Positions 26,245 through 34,991 are shown, counted from the first letter of the stretch. The stretch is DNA of 64,000 bases from DAIODI01 sp046349255 (GCA_046349255.1 JAXMCR010000002.1:1426001-1490000); one strand, 5' to 3'. Notes: generated by a model from the sequence alone, not told the origin. Translations and numbers: made by a program.

Positions 26245-27278
26245 CCCTTCGCCGGTGGGCGGTTACGGCCGCGGCCGTTCTCGCGGTGGCGTTCGCCTCG
26301 CACGCGGTTCTGGCGCAGAAGCAGCCAGCGCCGTCGCCTCTTGCCTCGCCCATCGACCTCACCGTCGAGCCCTGGATGTTTTCCCCCCTCGGCGCGATCG
26401 CCAGCGATCGGCTGACGCTTTCGGGCGCGATCCGGATCGCGAGCGACGACCCGCGGTTCGGCGGCTTCTCCGGCCTTGTCGTTTCGGCGGACGGGCAGAA
26501 ACTGCTGGCGGTCAGCGACGATGGCTGGTGGCTGAAGGGAACGCTTCAGTACAAAGACGGCCGGCTGTCGGGCTTCAGCAGTGCGATGATGGCGCCGCTG
26601 AAGGGCGCCGACGGCAAGCGGGCGACGTCGAAGCGGATGCGTGACGCCGAGGCGATGGTGGCGCTCTCGCCCAAGGGGCCGGACGGCCCCGTGGCAGTCG
26701 GCTTCGAGCGGCTGCCGCGCGTCGAGGTGTTCAACCCCGGCCGCGACGGATTTCCCGATCGCCCGCGCGCGGTGAAGATGCCGCGCGACGTCGAGGCGGG
26801 GCCCGAAAACGACGAGCTCGAGGCGATCGGTTTGCTCAAGTCCGGTCGATACATCGCGATCTCGGAAGGCAACATGCGCGACGACTCATCCGTCTACGGA
26901 TGGGTGTTCGGCGGCGCGGACCGCCCCTTCGATTTCGGGGTGAAGCTTGACGGGTCGTATCGCGTCACCGACCTCGCCGTACTCCCATCCGGCGACGTGC
27001 TGCTGCTCGAGCGGAGTTTTGCCGCGCCCACGTGGATCCCCGGGATGGCGATCCGGCTCGTCAAGGCGGACGCGATCAAGGCGAAGGCGACGCTCGACCC
27101 CGAGACGCTGTTCGAGGGCGAGGTGCCGCGCTATCTCGTCGACAACATGGAGGGGCTCGCCGTGTGGCAGACGCCTGAGGGCGAGACGCGGCTCCTCGTG
27201 ATGTCCGACGACAACTTCGCGCGCGACCGACAGTCGACGCTGCTCGTCGAGTTCGTCCTGAAACCCGCGTCGAACTAG
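26241..27278 (+). CDS. Secreted esterase-like phytase-fold protein
   Basis: 345-residue exported protein: signal peptide MTLRRWAVTAAAVLAVAFASHAVLA, then a beta-propeller of the 'esterase-like activity of phytase' family (PF13449 type). Typical landmarks are G-G-F-S-G-L-V-V-S-A-D-G-Q-K-L-L-A-V-S-D-D-G-W at the start, D-A-E-A-M-V, N-D-E-L-E-A-I in the middle and D-N-M-E-G-L-A-V-W near the end. It starts in the stop of cobT (ATGA), a linkage common in Hyphomicrobiales. Real substrate is unknown; phosphodiesterase or lactonase activity is possible. Confidence 0.88.
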   Translation: MTLRRWAVTAAAVLAVAFASHAVLAQKQPAPSPLASPIDLTVEPWMFSPLGAIASDRLTLSGAIRIASDDPRFGGFSGLVVSADGQKLLAVSDDGWWLKGTLQYKDGRLSGFSSAMMAPLKGADGKRATSKRMRDAEAMVALSPKGPDGPVAVGFERLPRVEVFNPGRDGFPDRPRAVKMPRDVEAGPENDELEAIGLLKSGRYIAISEGNMRDDSSVYGWVFGGADRPFDFGVKLDGSYRVTDLAVLPSGDVLLLERSFAAPTWIPGMAIRLVKADAIKAKATLDPETLFEGEVPRYLVDNMEGLAVWQTPEGETRLLVMSDDNFARDRQSTLLVEFVLKPASN

Positions 27279-27302
27279 CCGTGGCTGACCTCGGCGTAAG
27301 CT

Positions 27303-27926
27303 TCAGCCGCCGTACTTGTCGAGGAACGCCTCGACTGCGAGCGTGCGCATGTCGTCAACGGCCTCGCCGAGGCGCTCGTGCTCCCAGTCCCACCACCGGA
27401 GCGCCATGAGGCGGTCGGCGACCGGCTTCGGGAAGCGCGGGCGCAGCGGCTTCGCCGGCACGCCCGCGACGATCGTGTACGGAGCAACGTCCTTCGTCAC
27501 CACGCTGCCCGCGCCCACGATTGCGCCGTCGCCGATCGAGACTTCAGGCAGGAGGATCGCGCCATGGCCGATCCACACGTCGTTGCCGATCGTCACGCCG
27601 CGCTCGAGGCGCCATTCGCGAAAGACCGTGTCGAGTTCCTTCCCGACGAAGTACTCGTTCGGCCGGTAGCTGATCTTGTGCGTCGTCACGCGGTCGATCG
27701 GGTGCTGCACTGCGTTGATGCGCGTGAACGCGGCGATAGAGCAGAACTTGCCGATCGTCGAGTAAAGACCGCCGCAGTCGTGCTCGAGGTAGGAGTAGTC
27801 CCCGACCGTGCAGTCGAGCAGTTCGACTCGTTCGGAGATCGCGGTGAAGCGGCCGAGCCTCGTGTTGCGCAGGCGCGCGGTCGGATGGATCTTCGGTTCA
27901 CCGGACCGGTCGGGCGTGTTGCTCAT
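27303..27926 (-). CDS. Hexapeptide-repeat acetyltransferase (phosphonate-associated type)
   Basis: 207-residue left-handed beta-helix acyltransferase. The pattern L-G-D/V-G-D-Y-S-Y-L-E-H-D, I-G-K-F-C-S-I-A-A-F-T-R-I-N and H-P-I-D-R-V-T-T-H-K-I-S-Y-R-P matches the family found in C-P lyase (phn) clusters as a 'phosphonate metabolism transferase hexapeptide repeat protein'. Coils with I/V-G-x-x hexapeptides run from 110 to 160, ending V-V-T-K-D-V-A-P-Y-T-I-V-A-G-V-P-A. No phn genes are near, so the role here is open. Start at 27926 chosen because N-terminus matches; the frame extends upstream through rpmB DNA. Confidence 0.85.
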   Translation of the reverse strand: MSNTPDRSGEPKIHPTARLRNTRLGRFTAISERVELLDCTVGDYSYLEHDCGGLYSTIGKFCSIAAFTRINAVQHPIDRVTTHKISYRPNEYFVGKELDTVFREWRLERGVTIGNDVWIGHGAILLPEVSIGDGAIVGAGSVVTKDVAPYTIVAGVPAKPLRPRFPKPVADRLMALRWWDWEHERLGEAVDDMRTLAVEAFLDKYGG

Positions 27927-27972
27927 GGTGTAGGTTCCAAACGAAATGCCCATCGCGCCGCCCCAAATGCAA

Positions 27973-27992
27973 AGACCGCCCGAAGGCGGTCT
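27973..27992 (-). terminator. Rho-independent terminator of rpmB
   Basis: Inverted repeat AGACCGCC, loop CGAA, GGCGGTCT lies 30 bp after the rpmB stop. On the minus strand it is followed by TTTGCATTTGG, giving the stem plus U-rich tail of an intrinsic terminator for rpmB. It also insulates the downstream acetyltransferase gene. Confidence 0.8.
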
Positions 27993-28021
27993 CGCAAACG
28001 CTCGCGACGGTTCGATGAAGA

Positions 28022-28315
28022 TCAGGCGGCGGCGCCGGCCAGCTTCTTCTCGATGTCGCGCTTCAGCTTGCGCGCCTTCAGCGACAGGTCGTCCTTCTTG
28101 GCCTTGATCAGGAACGCGTCGAGGCCACCGCGGTGCTCGACCGACTTCAGCGCCTTCGCCGACACCTTCAGCGTCACCGTCTGGCCGAGCACGTCGGACA
28201 TCAGGTGCACGTTGCTCAAGTTCGGCAGGTAGCGGCGCCGGGTCTTGTTGTTGGCGTGGCTGACGGCGTTGCCGACGAGCACGCCCTTCCCGGTGAGTTC
28301 GCAACGGCGAGCCAT
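28022..28315 (-). CDS. rpmB: 50S ribosomal protein L28
   Basis: 97 residues with a typical alphaproteobacterial L28 sequence: M-A-R-R-C-E-L-T-G-K-G-V-L-V-G-N-A-V-S-H, then N-K-T-R-R-R-Y-L-P-N-L and a lysine/alanine-rich C-terminus. It is a large-subunit protein involved in late assembly. The start at 28315 gives the universal M-x-R-x-C-x-(L/I)-T-G-K start. It is divergent from the DUF3108 gene and followed by a strong terminator. Confidence 0.97.
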   Translation of the reverse strand: MARRCELTGKGVLVGNAVSHANNKTRRRYLPNLSNVHLMSDVLGQTVTLKVSAKALKSVEHRGGLDAFLIKAKKDDLSLKARKLKRDIEKKLAGAAA

Positions 28316-28530
28316 GGTCTCGATCTCCAAATCCGTGTTGTCGCGATCCGCCTGGGATCGCCGGCGGCGGCCCGTCCTGGCGCCGCTTCCCGTGTTGAAG
28401 CGCGGTCTATTATCGGCAATCCGGCCGGGCGTCAAGCCGGAGAGCCCACTGAAACTGCCGTTTCGAGCACAGTTTGGCCCAAAATCGGCGCTACCCGAAG
28501 GTGGATCGAGATTTTCCGGGTGGGACAACG

Positions 28531-29343
28531 ATGAAGTACGGAAAACTGCTTCTGACGGCGTTTGCGGCTGGCGGCTTCCTCGGCCTTTCCGGGGTTGCGC
28601 AGGCAGATGAACCGATCGCGCTCCAGTACGATCTCTACGTCGCCGGGATCAAGGTCTACCAGATCGGGCTTTCAGGCCAGGTGGCGCCCAATGGGTTCAA
28701 GACGCAGGTGTCGATGCGTCCGGCGGGCCTAGGCTCGATCTTCTCGAGCGACCAGACCGACATGCGCACCACCGGCACGGTCGCATCGGGCCAGCCGAAG
28801 CCCGCAAACTTCGAAATGCGGCTCAATGAGCGCCAGTACAAGGTGTCCTGGTCCGGCAGCGCCCTGCCGACGACCTATCGCTCGAAGCAGCTTTCGGAGG
28901 ACCGCGACCGCGAGGTCACGGCGGCGCTCAACCCCTCGCTCACCGATCCCCTGACCGCGGTCATGCGGTTGGCGCTCTCGGACACCGCCTCGAGCTGCGC
29001 GCTCACGCAGCGGGTCTACAACGGCAAGGAGATCTACGAGTTCGCCCTGTCACCCGCGGGCGCGGTAAAGCTCGATTCCTCTAGCGGCGGCGCGTACCTC
29101 GGGCCGGCGAAGAAGTGCAAGCTCGCCTACCGGACCATCGCCGGCTACTCGCAGAAGGTGATGAAGAAGAACCAGCAGAACCCGCCGGACATCACGCTGC
29201 TCGTCGCGCCGGTGAAGGGCGCGGACGGCAAGCCGCTGATGGTGATCGTCGGCGGCAGCGGAACGATCGACGGTCGGTCGTTCACCGCGCGCCTCTCGAG
29301 CGCCGCGCTGGCCGGCAAGCCGCTGCAGACGGCGGCGCAGTAG
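28531..29343 (+). CDS. DUF3108 periplasmic protein
   Basis: 270 residues with signal peptide MKYGKLLLTAFAAGGFLGLSGVAQA. The mature part, with Y-D-L-Y-V-A-G-I-K-V-Y-Q-I-G-L and D-P-L-T-A-V-M-R-L, corresponds to the DUF3108 beta-rich domain of outer-envelope proteins of unknown role. Two cysteines (S-S-C-A and K-K-C-K) may form a disulfide. Adjacent, divergent rpmB is a widespread arrangement in Hyphomicrobiales. The function is not known. Confidence 0.85.
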   Translation: MKYGKLLLTAFAAGGFLGLSGVAQADEPIALQYDLYVAGIKVYQIGLSGQVAPNGFKTQVSMRPAGLGSIFSSDQTDMRTTGTVASGQPKPANFEMRLNERQYKVSWSGSALPTTYRSKQLSEDRDREVTAALNPSLTDPLTAVMRLALSDTASSCALTQRVYNGKEIYEFALSPAGAVKLDSSSGGAYLGPAKKCKLAYRTIAGYSQKVMKKNQQNPPDITLLVAPVKGADGKPLMVIVGGSGTIDGRSFTARLSSAALAGKPLQTAAQ

Positions 29344-29810
29344 CCACGCCTGTCCCGGAACGGGACGCATTCGTAAATCCCGGTTCGGCTGACCTTAGGA
29401 AAAGAGACTCGTGGCGGCGGTCGACTTGTTGGTCGATCGCCCTTGGCACCCTATATCTAGCGGTGAACGAACGGCGAAACAGCGCGCATCAGCGATTCGG
29501 TCATGCTCTGTTCCGGTTTCCTTCGGTTCGTGAAGATGGGAACGCGATCCGCTGTGGATAGCGGTAACGATCCGTTCACCGTGCGCGACCGGACCGTTAA
29601 CGCCGCGCTAGCATCCGCTGGCGACCGGCACCGTCTGCATGGCCTGGCGATCAGCCCGGAGATCGACATGAACGCCGGAAATCTGCGGGGCCGCCGGGGC
29701 GAACAAAACGGAAAGACCGGCGGGTGAGCGATTCGTGCGACGTTCGTTCCGGGAACATTCCATTGATTAACCGGTTGTTTCACAACGGCAATCGAGGACG
29801 CTAAGCGGCA
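29344..29810 (+). other. 467-bp gene-free gap before the helicase gene
   Basis: No convincing gene is seen between the DUF3108 stop and the helicase start. Short ORFs on both strands have no family features. The AT-richer stretch just before 29811 (TTCCATTGATTAACCGGTTGTTTCACAA) is the likely promoter region of the helicase operon. Small dyads such as CCGCT...AGCGG near 29550 are not strong enough to call a terminator or RNA element. Confidence 0.5.
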
Positions 29811-32800
29811 ATGCCACAACGCCAGGTCACGGCCGTCCTCGGCCCCACCAACACCGGGAAGACGCATCTCGCGGTCGAGCGCATGCTGGCGCATCCCTCC
29901 GGCATGATCGGCCTGCCGCTGCGGCTTTTGGCCCGCGAGGTCTACGACCGCGTGCGGTTGCGCACCGGCGACCACGCGGTGGCGCTGGTGACGGGCGAGG
30001 AGAAGATCATCCCGCCGCAGCCGCGCTACTGGGTCGCAACCGTCGAGGCGATGCCGAGCGACATCACCGTGTCGTTCCTCGCGATCGACGAGGTGCAGCT
30101 CGCCGGCGACCTCGACCGCGGCCACGTCTTTACCGACCGTCTGCTCAATCGCCGCGGCCAGGACGAGACGATGCTGCTCGGCGCGGCGACCATGCGCCCG
30201 CTGATCGAGCGACTGATCCCGAACGTCACGTACATCTCGCGGCCGCGCTTCTCGAAACTCACCTACGGCGGCCAGAAGAAGCTCACGCGCCTGCCGTCGC
30301 GGTCGGCCGTGGTCGCGTTCTCCTCCGACATGGTCTACGCGATGGCGGAGCTGATCCGGCGCCAGCGCGGCGGCGCGGCGGTGATCCTCGGCGCGCTCTC
30401 GCCGCGCACTCGCAACGCGCAGATGGAGCTGTTCCAGTCGGGTGACGTCGACTACGTCGTCGCGACCGATGCGATCGGCATGGGTCTCAACATGGACCTC
30501 GACCACGTCGCGTTCGCCTCGACGCGCAAGTTCGACGGGTTCGGCTTCCGGCAACTGACGCCGGCCGAGCTCGGCCAGATCGCCGGGCGCGCGGGGCGCT
30601 ACATGAACGACGGCACGTTCTGGACAACCGCCGAGGCCGACCCCTTCGACGCAGAGCTCGTGGAGCATCTCGAGTCGCATCGCTTCGAGCCGGTGCGCGT
30701 GTTGCAGTGGCGGAACCGCGATCTCTCCTTCGCATCGCTCCCGGCGCTGAAGGCGTCGCTCTCTGCGCTGCCGCCGGCAGACGGATTGACCCGCGCGCAA
30801 TCGAGTTTTGACGTTGACGCTCTCGAAACGCTGTCGCGCGATTCCGACATCGCCGCGCTCGCGAACTCCCGCGAGATGGTGGAGCTTCTGTGGCAAGTCT
30901 GCCAGATACCGGACTACCGCAACATCTCGAGCGCCGAACATGCCACTCTCGTTGCCAGGATCTTCCGCTTCGTCGGCCCGAAGAACGGGCGCATCCCGGA
31001 AGACTGGTTCATGCGCCAGCTCTCGTACTGCAATCGCACCGAAGGCGACATCGACACCCTGTCGCAACGCATCGCCCACATCCGTACCTGGACATTTGTC
31101 GCAAATCGGCCGGAGTGGCTCGCCGATCCCCTGTACTGGCAGGGCAAGACGCGCGAGATCGAGGATCGACTCTCAGACGCCTTGCATGAGAGGCTCACTC
31201 AGCGTTTTATCGACCGCCGGACCAGCGTGCTCATGCGGCGCCTGCGCCAGAAGGAAGAACTGATGTCGATTGTCGAGGATGATGGGGGCGTGCTTGTCGA
31301 GGGAGAGCTCGTCGGCAAGCTCGATGGATTCCGGTTCATCCCGGCGGCCTCGACCGGCTCGGACGTCAAGGGACTGAAGGCGGCCTGGCAGCAGGCCGTC
31401 TCGAAGGAGATCCTGGCGCGCGCGCAATCGCTCGCAGCTGCGCCCGATCCCGATTTCGCGCTCGACCGCGAGGCGCGCATCGTGTGGCACGGCGCGCCCG
31501 TCGCGCGCCTGCAGGCCGGGGCGAGCGTGCTGCAGCCGCGCATCGCGCTGATCGCGGACGAACAGCTCACGGGGCCCGAGCGCGACGCCGTCGCCGAACG
31601 GCTGCAGAAGTATCTGACGCGCCACATCGACGCCGTGCTTGAACCGCTCGTGAAGCTACAGGCGGCCGAGGACGTGACCGGCCTTGCGCGCGGCATCGCT
31701 TTCCGGCTCGTCGAGAACCTCGGCGTCGTGGCGCGCGAGGACGTGGCAGACGACGTGAAGGCGCTGTCGCAGGACGACCGCGCGAGCCTGCGCCGCTACG
31801 GCGTCAAGTTCGGCGCGTTCCACGTCTTCGTGCCGCTGCTGCTCAAGCCCGCCGCCACACAGCTGCGCCTCACGCTGTGGGCGCTGGGCCTCGAGAAGGA
31901 CGGCAAGCTCGACGCGGCGCAGATGCCGGCGATGCCCGGGCAGGGGCTCACCTCCGTCGCGTTCGATCGCGCGACGCCGCGCGGGTTCTATCGCACGGTC
32001 GGCTTCCGCATCTGCGGGGAGCGCTGCGTACGCATCGACATGCTGGAGCGTCTCGCCGACACCATTCGCGACCGCGTGTTCTGGAAGCCGCGCTTTGCGG
32101 AAGAAGCGCGCCCGTCCGGCTCGGTCGAGGGCGGCGGATTCACGATCGTCCCCGACATGATGTCGCTCGTGGGATGCTCCGGCGAAGAGTTCGCGGGCAT
32201 CCTCCGGTCGCTCGGCTATCGCGCCGAGACCCGCACCGTCACCACCGCGCCTGCTGTGCCTGCGCCAGATGCTGCGGACCAGGCCGGCGGAAGCGCGCCT
32301 CAATGGACCGCGGAGCCCTCGGGATGGAGTGAAGAGGCGCTCGATGCGCCTGCGCCTGTGGTCAACGAGCCGGCGCCGGAGGCCACTCCAGTCGCTGCAG
32401 AAACGGCGCCTGCCGAAAGCTCTCCGGAAGCACCTGGAGAGGCTGCGCCCGACGCGTCGGCAGCGCTGGCGAGCGATGCTCCGGCCGTTCCGGACGTACC
32501 CTCGGAGATCACGCTCGAAGTCTGGTGGCCGAAGGATACCGGCCCCTTCCGTCGACGCCGTCCGGAAGGGCGCAGCGGCGAGGGCGCCCGACCGGCGCGG
32601 CCGAGGCGGGGCAAGGGACTGCGGGTTGACGCGGCACAGGCACAGCCCGCCGCAGAGGGTGGCGCAGCAGCGGCCGAGGCTGGCGCACAGGCGCCCGAGG
32701 GAGTTCAAGGCGAGGCGCGTCCCGACCAGCGCGAGCGTCGCCGCGATCTTCGTCCGGACCGCGAGGGCGAGCGTGGCGATCGCCGTGACCAGCCGCGCTT

Positions 32801-33020
32801 CAAGGGCAAGCGCAGCAAGGACGATACGTCGGGAGAGCGTCCAGGCCGCGACGAGCAGGGCAAGCACCGCGGCCGCGACGATCATCCGCGTGGCAAGGGT
32901 CGCGAACCGCGCCGGTTCGAATCCTCGCCCGCCGACTCACGTGACGAGGCCAAGCGCATGGCCGACAGCCCGTTCGCGGTGCTGACCGCGCTCAAGGAGA
33001 AGCTGGCCCGAGGCCAGTGA
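29811..33020 (+). CDS. Suv3-like ATP-dependent RNA/DNA helicase with charged tail
   Basis: 1069-residue superfamily 2 helicase of the mitochondrial Suv3 type. Walker A G-P-T-N-T-G-K-T-H starts at residue 11; motif II is I-D-E-V-Q; motif V T-D-A-I-G-M-G-L-N-M and motif VI Q-I-A-G-R-A-G-R are intact. The Suv3 C-terminal domain runs to about 820. The last 230 residues are low complexity, first Ala/Pro/Glu-rich, then Arg/Asp/Gly-rich, as in RNA-binding disordered tails. In mitochondria Suv3 works with PNPase in RNA decay; a similar role is inferred here. The gene heads the conserved helicase-S4-fdxA-carD order, with the S4 gene only 4 bp away. Confidence 0.92.
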   Translation: MPQRQVTAVLGPTNTGKTHLAVERMLAHPSGMIGLPLRLLAREVYDRVRLRTGDHAVALVTGEEKIIPPQPRYWVATVEAMPSDITVSFLAIDEVQLAGDLDRGHVFTDRLLNRRGQDETMLLGAATMRPLIERLIPNVTYISRPRFSKLTYGGQKKLTRLPSRSAVVAFSSDMVYAMAELIRRQRGGAAVILGALSPRTRNAQMELFQSGDVDYVVATDAIGMGLNMDLDHVAFASTRKFDGFGFRQLTPAELGQIAGRAGRYMNDGTFWTTAEADPFDAELVEHLESHRFEPVRVLQWRNRDLSFASLPALKASLSALPPADGLTRAQSSFDVDALETLSRDSDIAALANSREMVELLWQVCQIPDYRNISSAEHATLVARIFRFVGPKNGRIPEDWFMRQLSYCNRTEGDIDTLSQRIAHIRTWTFVANRPEWLADPLYWQGKTREIEDRLSDALHERLTQRFIDRRTSVLMRRLRQKEELMSIVEDDGGVLVEGELVGKLDGFRFIPAASTGSDVKGLKAAWQQAVSKEILARAQSLAAAPDPDFALDREARIVWHGAPVARLQAGASVLQPRIALIADEQLTGPERDAVAERLQKYLTRHIDAVLEPLVKLQAAEDVTGLARGIAFRLVENLGVVAREDVADDVKALSQDDRASLRRYGVKFGAFHVFVPLLLKPAATQLRLTLWALGLEKDGKLDAAQMPAMPGQGLTSVAFDRATPRGFYRTVGFRICGERCVRIDMLERLADTIRDRVFWKPRFAEEARPSGSVEGGGFTIVPDMMSLVGCSGEEFAGILRSLGYRAETRTVTTAPAVPAPDAADQAGGSAPQWTAEPSGWSEEALDAPAPVVNEPAPEATPVAAETAPAESSPEAPGEAAPDASAALASDAPAVPDVPSEITLEVWWPKDTGPFRRRRPEGRSGEGARPARPRRGKGLRVDAAQAQPAAEGGAAAAEAGAQAPEGVQGEARPDQRERRRDLRPDREGERGDRRDQPRFKGKRSKDDTSGERPGRDEQGKHRGRDDHPRGKGREPRRFESSPADSRDEAKRMADSPFAVLTALKEKLARGQ

Positions 33021-33024
33021 CGCG

Positions 33025-33315
33025 ATGGCCGGCGATGCGCAGCGCATCGACAAGTGGCTGTGGTTCTGCCGGTTCGTGAAGTCGCGCTCGCTGGCGCAAG
33101 GCCTGGTCGAGGATGGTTGCGTTCGCATCAATCGCCTGAAGATCGATCGCTCGAGTCACGCGGTGAGGCCCGGTGACGTCGTGACATTCACCCTTCACGG
33201 TGTCGTGCGCGTCGTGCGCGTGCTCGATGCGGGCGAGCGGCGCGGTCCTGCCGCCGAGGCGCAGGCGCTCTATGAGGAGATCGCATCGCCCGTCGGTTCG
33301 CGCGATACCCTCTGA
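33025..33315 (+). CDS. S4-domain RNA-binding protein (Hsp15-like)
   Basis: 96-residue protein made of an S4 RNA-binding fold: Q-R-I-D-K-W-L-W-F-C-R-F-V-K-S-R-S-L-A-Q, then V-R-I-N-R and V-R-P-G-D-V-V-T-F. The family includes Hsp15, which binds 50S subunits carrying stalled nascent chains. It starts 4 bp after the helicase stop, so the two are almost certainly co-translated and may share an RNA surveillance role. Confidence 0.92.
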   Translation: MAGDAQRIDKWLWFCRFVKSRSLAQGLVEDGCVRINRLKIDRSSHAVRPGDVVTFTLHGVVRVVRVLDAGERRGPAAEAQALYEEIASPVGSRDTL

Positions 33316-33435
33316 GGGGAGCCGTCAGCGGGCGGAACGCCGTGAGGCTGGTGCTAAGCGAGGCTTGCATTTGCCCGTACGCTCGTTCACATACGGCGCG
33401 TTCGAGAGTGACTGTCCGGAGGCCTGCCGTCCGCC

Positions 33436-33774
33436 ATGACCTACGTCGTGACCGACAACTGCATCAAGTGCAAGTACATGGACTGCGTGGAAGTGTGTCC
33501 GGTGGACTGCTTCTACGAAGGCGAGAACATGCTCGTCATCCACCCGGATGAGTGCATCGACTGCGGCGTGTGCGAACCGGAATGTCCGGCGGAGGCGATC
33601 AAGCCCGATACCGAGCCCGGCCTCGAGAAGTGGTTGCAGGTAAACGCGGAATACGCCGGCGTGTGGCCGAACATCACCCAGAAGAAGGACCCGCCGGCGG
33701 ACGCCGAGAAGTTCGACGGCGAGGACGGGAAGTTCGAGAAGTATTTCTCCGCCGAGCCGGGCGAAGGCGACTGA
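33436..33774 (+). CDS. fdxA: Seven-iron ferredoxin FdxA
   Basis: 112-residue 3Fe-4S/4Fe-4S ferredoxin. Cysteine patterns N-C-I-K-C-K-Y-M-D-C-V-E-V-C-P-V-D and C-I-D-C-G-V-C-E-P-E-C-P are complete, giving one 4Fe-4S and one 3Fe-4S site. The C-terminal extension with W-P-N-I-T is typical of proteobacterial FdxA. GGAGG lies 14 nt before the start. It is a low-potential electron carrier of unknown partner, kept between the S4 gene and carD across the order. Confidence 0.95.
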   Translation: MTYVVTDNCIKCKYMDCVEVCPVDCFYEGENMLVIHPDECIDCGVCEPECPAEAIKPDTEPGLEKWLQVNAEYAGVWPNITQKKDPPADAEKFDGEDGKFEKYFSAEPGEGD

Positions 33775-34161
33775 TCGCTGGGTCCCCGGAGCGCTTTGTC
33801 CGGTCATCCGCCGTTAACTTCTGCGCCAAAAGACCGACCTGGGGTTGCTTCCGATTGCCGGAGCAACCGAGCTAGGCCTTTAAAAATGGGTAAATCTGTG
33901 CTACATTGATGACGATGTAGCAGTCTCTCGTTCGAACACCCTGCCCGAGCCTAGGAAGCTCGGAAATTTTTTGCCCTGAGCATGGCAGTCATGAGTTTCT
34001 GTAATGGTCCGCCATTACGGTAAGGTGCCCCGCCACTCTCCATGACCAATGCCGTCGGTATCGTCGCTCCCTGGAGTTTCCTGGGATCGGGACCACTAGG
34101 CAATGCGCGCCCGGCAGGGCCGAACAGAGCTGGTTGAGTTGACCAGTGGAGAATCGGCATT
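33775..34161 (+). other. 387-bp gap before carD with an inverted repeat
   Basis: No gene is supported here; an ORF on the minus strand crossing into carD lacks family features. A perfect 7-bp dyad GCTACAT-N8-ATGTAGC at 33900-33921 follows an AT-rich stretch (TTTAAAAATGGGTAAATCTG) and may be an operator or a transcript hairpin in the carD leader, which would be about 240 nt long. I cannot tie it to a known factor. Confidence 0.4.
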
Positions 34162-34731
34162 ATGGCGTCATCGAAGAAGCCGGCAGCAAAGAAGCTCAAG
34201 TTCAAGGCGAACGAGTTCGTGGTCTATCCCGCGCACGGGGTTGGCCGCATCGTGAGCGTGGAAGAGCAGGAAATCGCCGGTCTGAAGCTTGAACTCTACG
34301 TCATCGACTTCGAGAAGGAGAAGATGCGGCTGCGCGTTCCGACCGCCAAGTGCGAATCCGTCGGCATGCGCAAGCTCGCGGACAAGCCCCTGATCGAGGA
34401 AGCGCTCAAGGTGCTGCGCGGGCGCGCGCGCATCAAGCGCACGATGTGGTCGCGCCGTGCGCAGGAGTACGAGGCGAAGATCAACTCCGGCGACCTGATC
34501 GCGGTCTCCGAGGTGGTTCGCGACCTCTACCGTTCCGACAAGCAGCCCGAGCAGTCCTACTCCGAACGCCAGCTCTACGAAGCGGCGCTCGACCGCATGG
34601 CCCGCGAAATCGCGGCCGTGAAGAAGGTCGACGAGGCGGCTGCCGTGGGCGAGATCGAAGCGGTGCTCGAAAAGGTGGCGCGCCGTAACGAGAAGTCGGG
34701 CGACGACGAGGCGACCGAGAAGGCCGCCTGA
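34162..34731 (+). CDS. carD: CarD/CdnL family transcription regulator
   Basis: 189 residues: an N-terminal RNA polymerase interaction domain (F-V-V-Y-P-A-H-G-V-G-R-I, then E-K-E-K-M-R-L-R-V-P), followed by a helical C-terminal DNA-binding part with W-S-R-R-A-Q-E-Y-E-A-K-I-N-S-G-D. CarD/CdnL stabilises open complexes at rRNA and other growth-related promoters. The N-terminus is Lys-rich (K-K-P-A-A-K-K-L-K-F-K). Strong terminator and tRNA-Arg follow directly, ending the core block. Confidence 0.96.
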   Translation: MASSKKPAAKKLKFKANEFVVYPAHGVGRIVSVEEQEIAGLKLELYVIDFEKEKMRLRVPTAKCESVGMRKLADKPLIEEALKVLRGRARIKRTMWSRRAQEYEAKINSGDLIAVSEVVRDLYRSDKQPEQSYSERQLYEAALDRMAREIAAVKKVDEAAAVGEIEAVLEKVARRNEKSGDDEATEKAA

Positions 34732-34755
34732 GCCTCCACCGACACGAATTCAACG

Positions 34756-34783
34756 CGACCCGGCGCCGGTGTGCGCCGGGTCG
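34756..34783 (+). terminator. Rho-independent terminator of carD
   Basis: An 11-bp perfect stem CGACCCGGCGC / GCGCCGGGTCG with a six-base loop lies 25 bp after the carD stop and is followed by TTTCGTTT. It separates carD from the tRNA gene. Confidence 0.88.
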
Positions 34784-34846
34784 TTTCGTTTCAAGTCGAA
34801 TGACGGTATAAGCGCGAGGGCGATTTGCGCCCGCAGCGGCCTAAGG

Positions 34847-34923
34847 GGCCCCGTAGCTCAGCAGGATAGAGCACCAGATTCCTAATCTGGGGGTCGCACG
34901 TTCGAATCGTGCCGGGGTCGCCA
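34847..34923 (+). tRNA. tRNA-Arg (anticodon CCT)
   Basis: A 77-nt cloverleaf can be folded by eye. Acceptor stem GGCCCCG/CGGGGTC (one G-U pair), D arm GCTC/GAGC, anticodon stem CCAGA/TCTGG with loop TTCCTAA giving anticodon CCT, variable loop GGGTC, and T arm GCACG/CGTGC with loop TTCGAAT. CCA is encoded. The 3' part from the anticodon loop on is the attachment core of the adjacent element, a common target for tyrosine integrases, so integration leaves the tRNA intact. Confidence 0.95.
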
Positions 34924-34925
34924 AT
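34878..34925 (+). repeat. attL: 48-bp tRNA 3' end direct repeat
   Basis: The last 46 nt of the tRNA plus two bases beyond it (through GTCGCCAAT) recur exactly at 41633-41680. Anticodon loop, T arm and CCA are included. This is the left attachment site of the integrated element; the intact tRNA at the left and the copy at the right are as expected for site-specific insertion into a tRNA gene. Confidence 0.92.
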
Positions 34926-34972
34926 AAAATCAATGACTTAGCCGTTCCGCTGGCTAGCAGTGCCATTGCAAG

Positions 34973-34991
34973 GTAAGCACATAGTAAGCGC
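34973..34991 (+). repeat. Candidate integrase arm site, left end
   Basis: The 19-mer GTAAGCACATAGTAAGCGC occurs 48 bp inside attL and, with one mismatch, again at 41497-41515 just upstream of the integrase start. It contains two GTAAGC half-units spaced 11 bp, one helical turn. Copies close to both ends fit arm-type binding sites of an integrase or excisionase. This is inferred from position and repetition only. Confidence 0.55.

Noticed and set aside
29503..29727. Small ORF before the helicase gene
   Set aside because: No family, no clear ribosome site, and composition like random GC-rich DNA.
33951..34205. Minus-strand ORF crossing the carD start
   Set aside because: It overlaps the carD start and has no family features; the gap is better explained as leader/promoter DNA.
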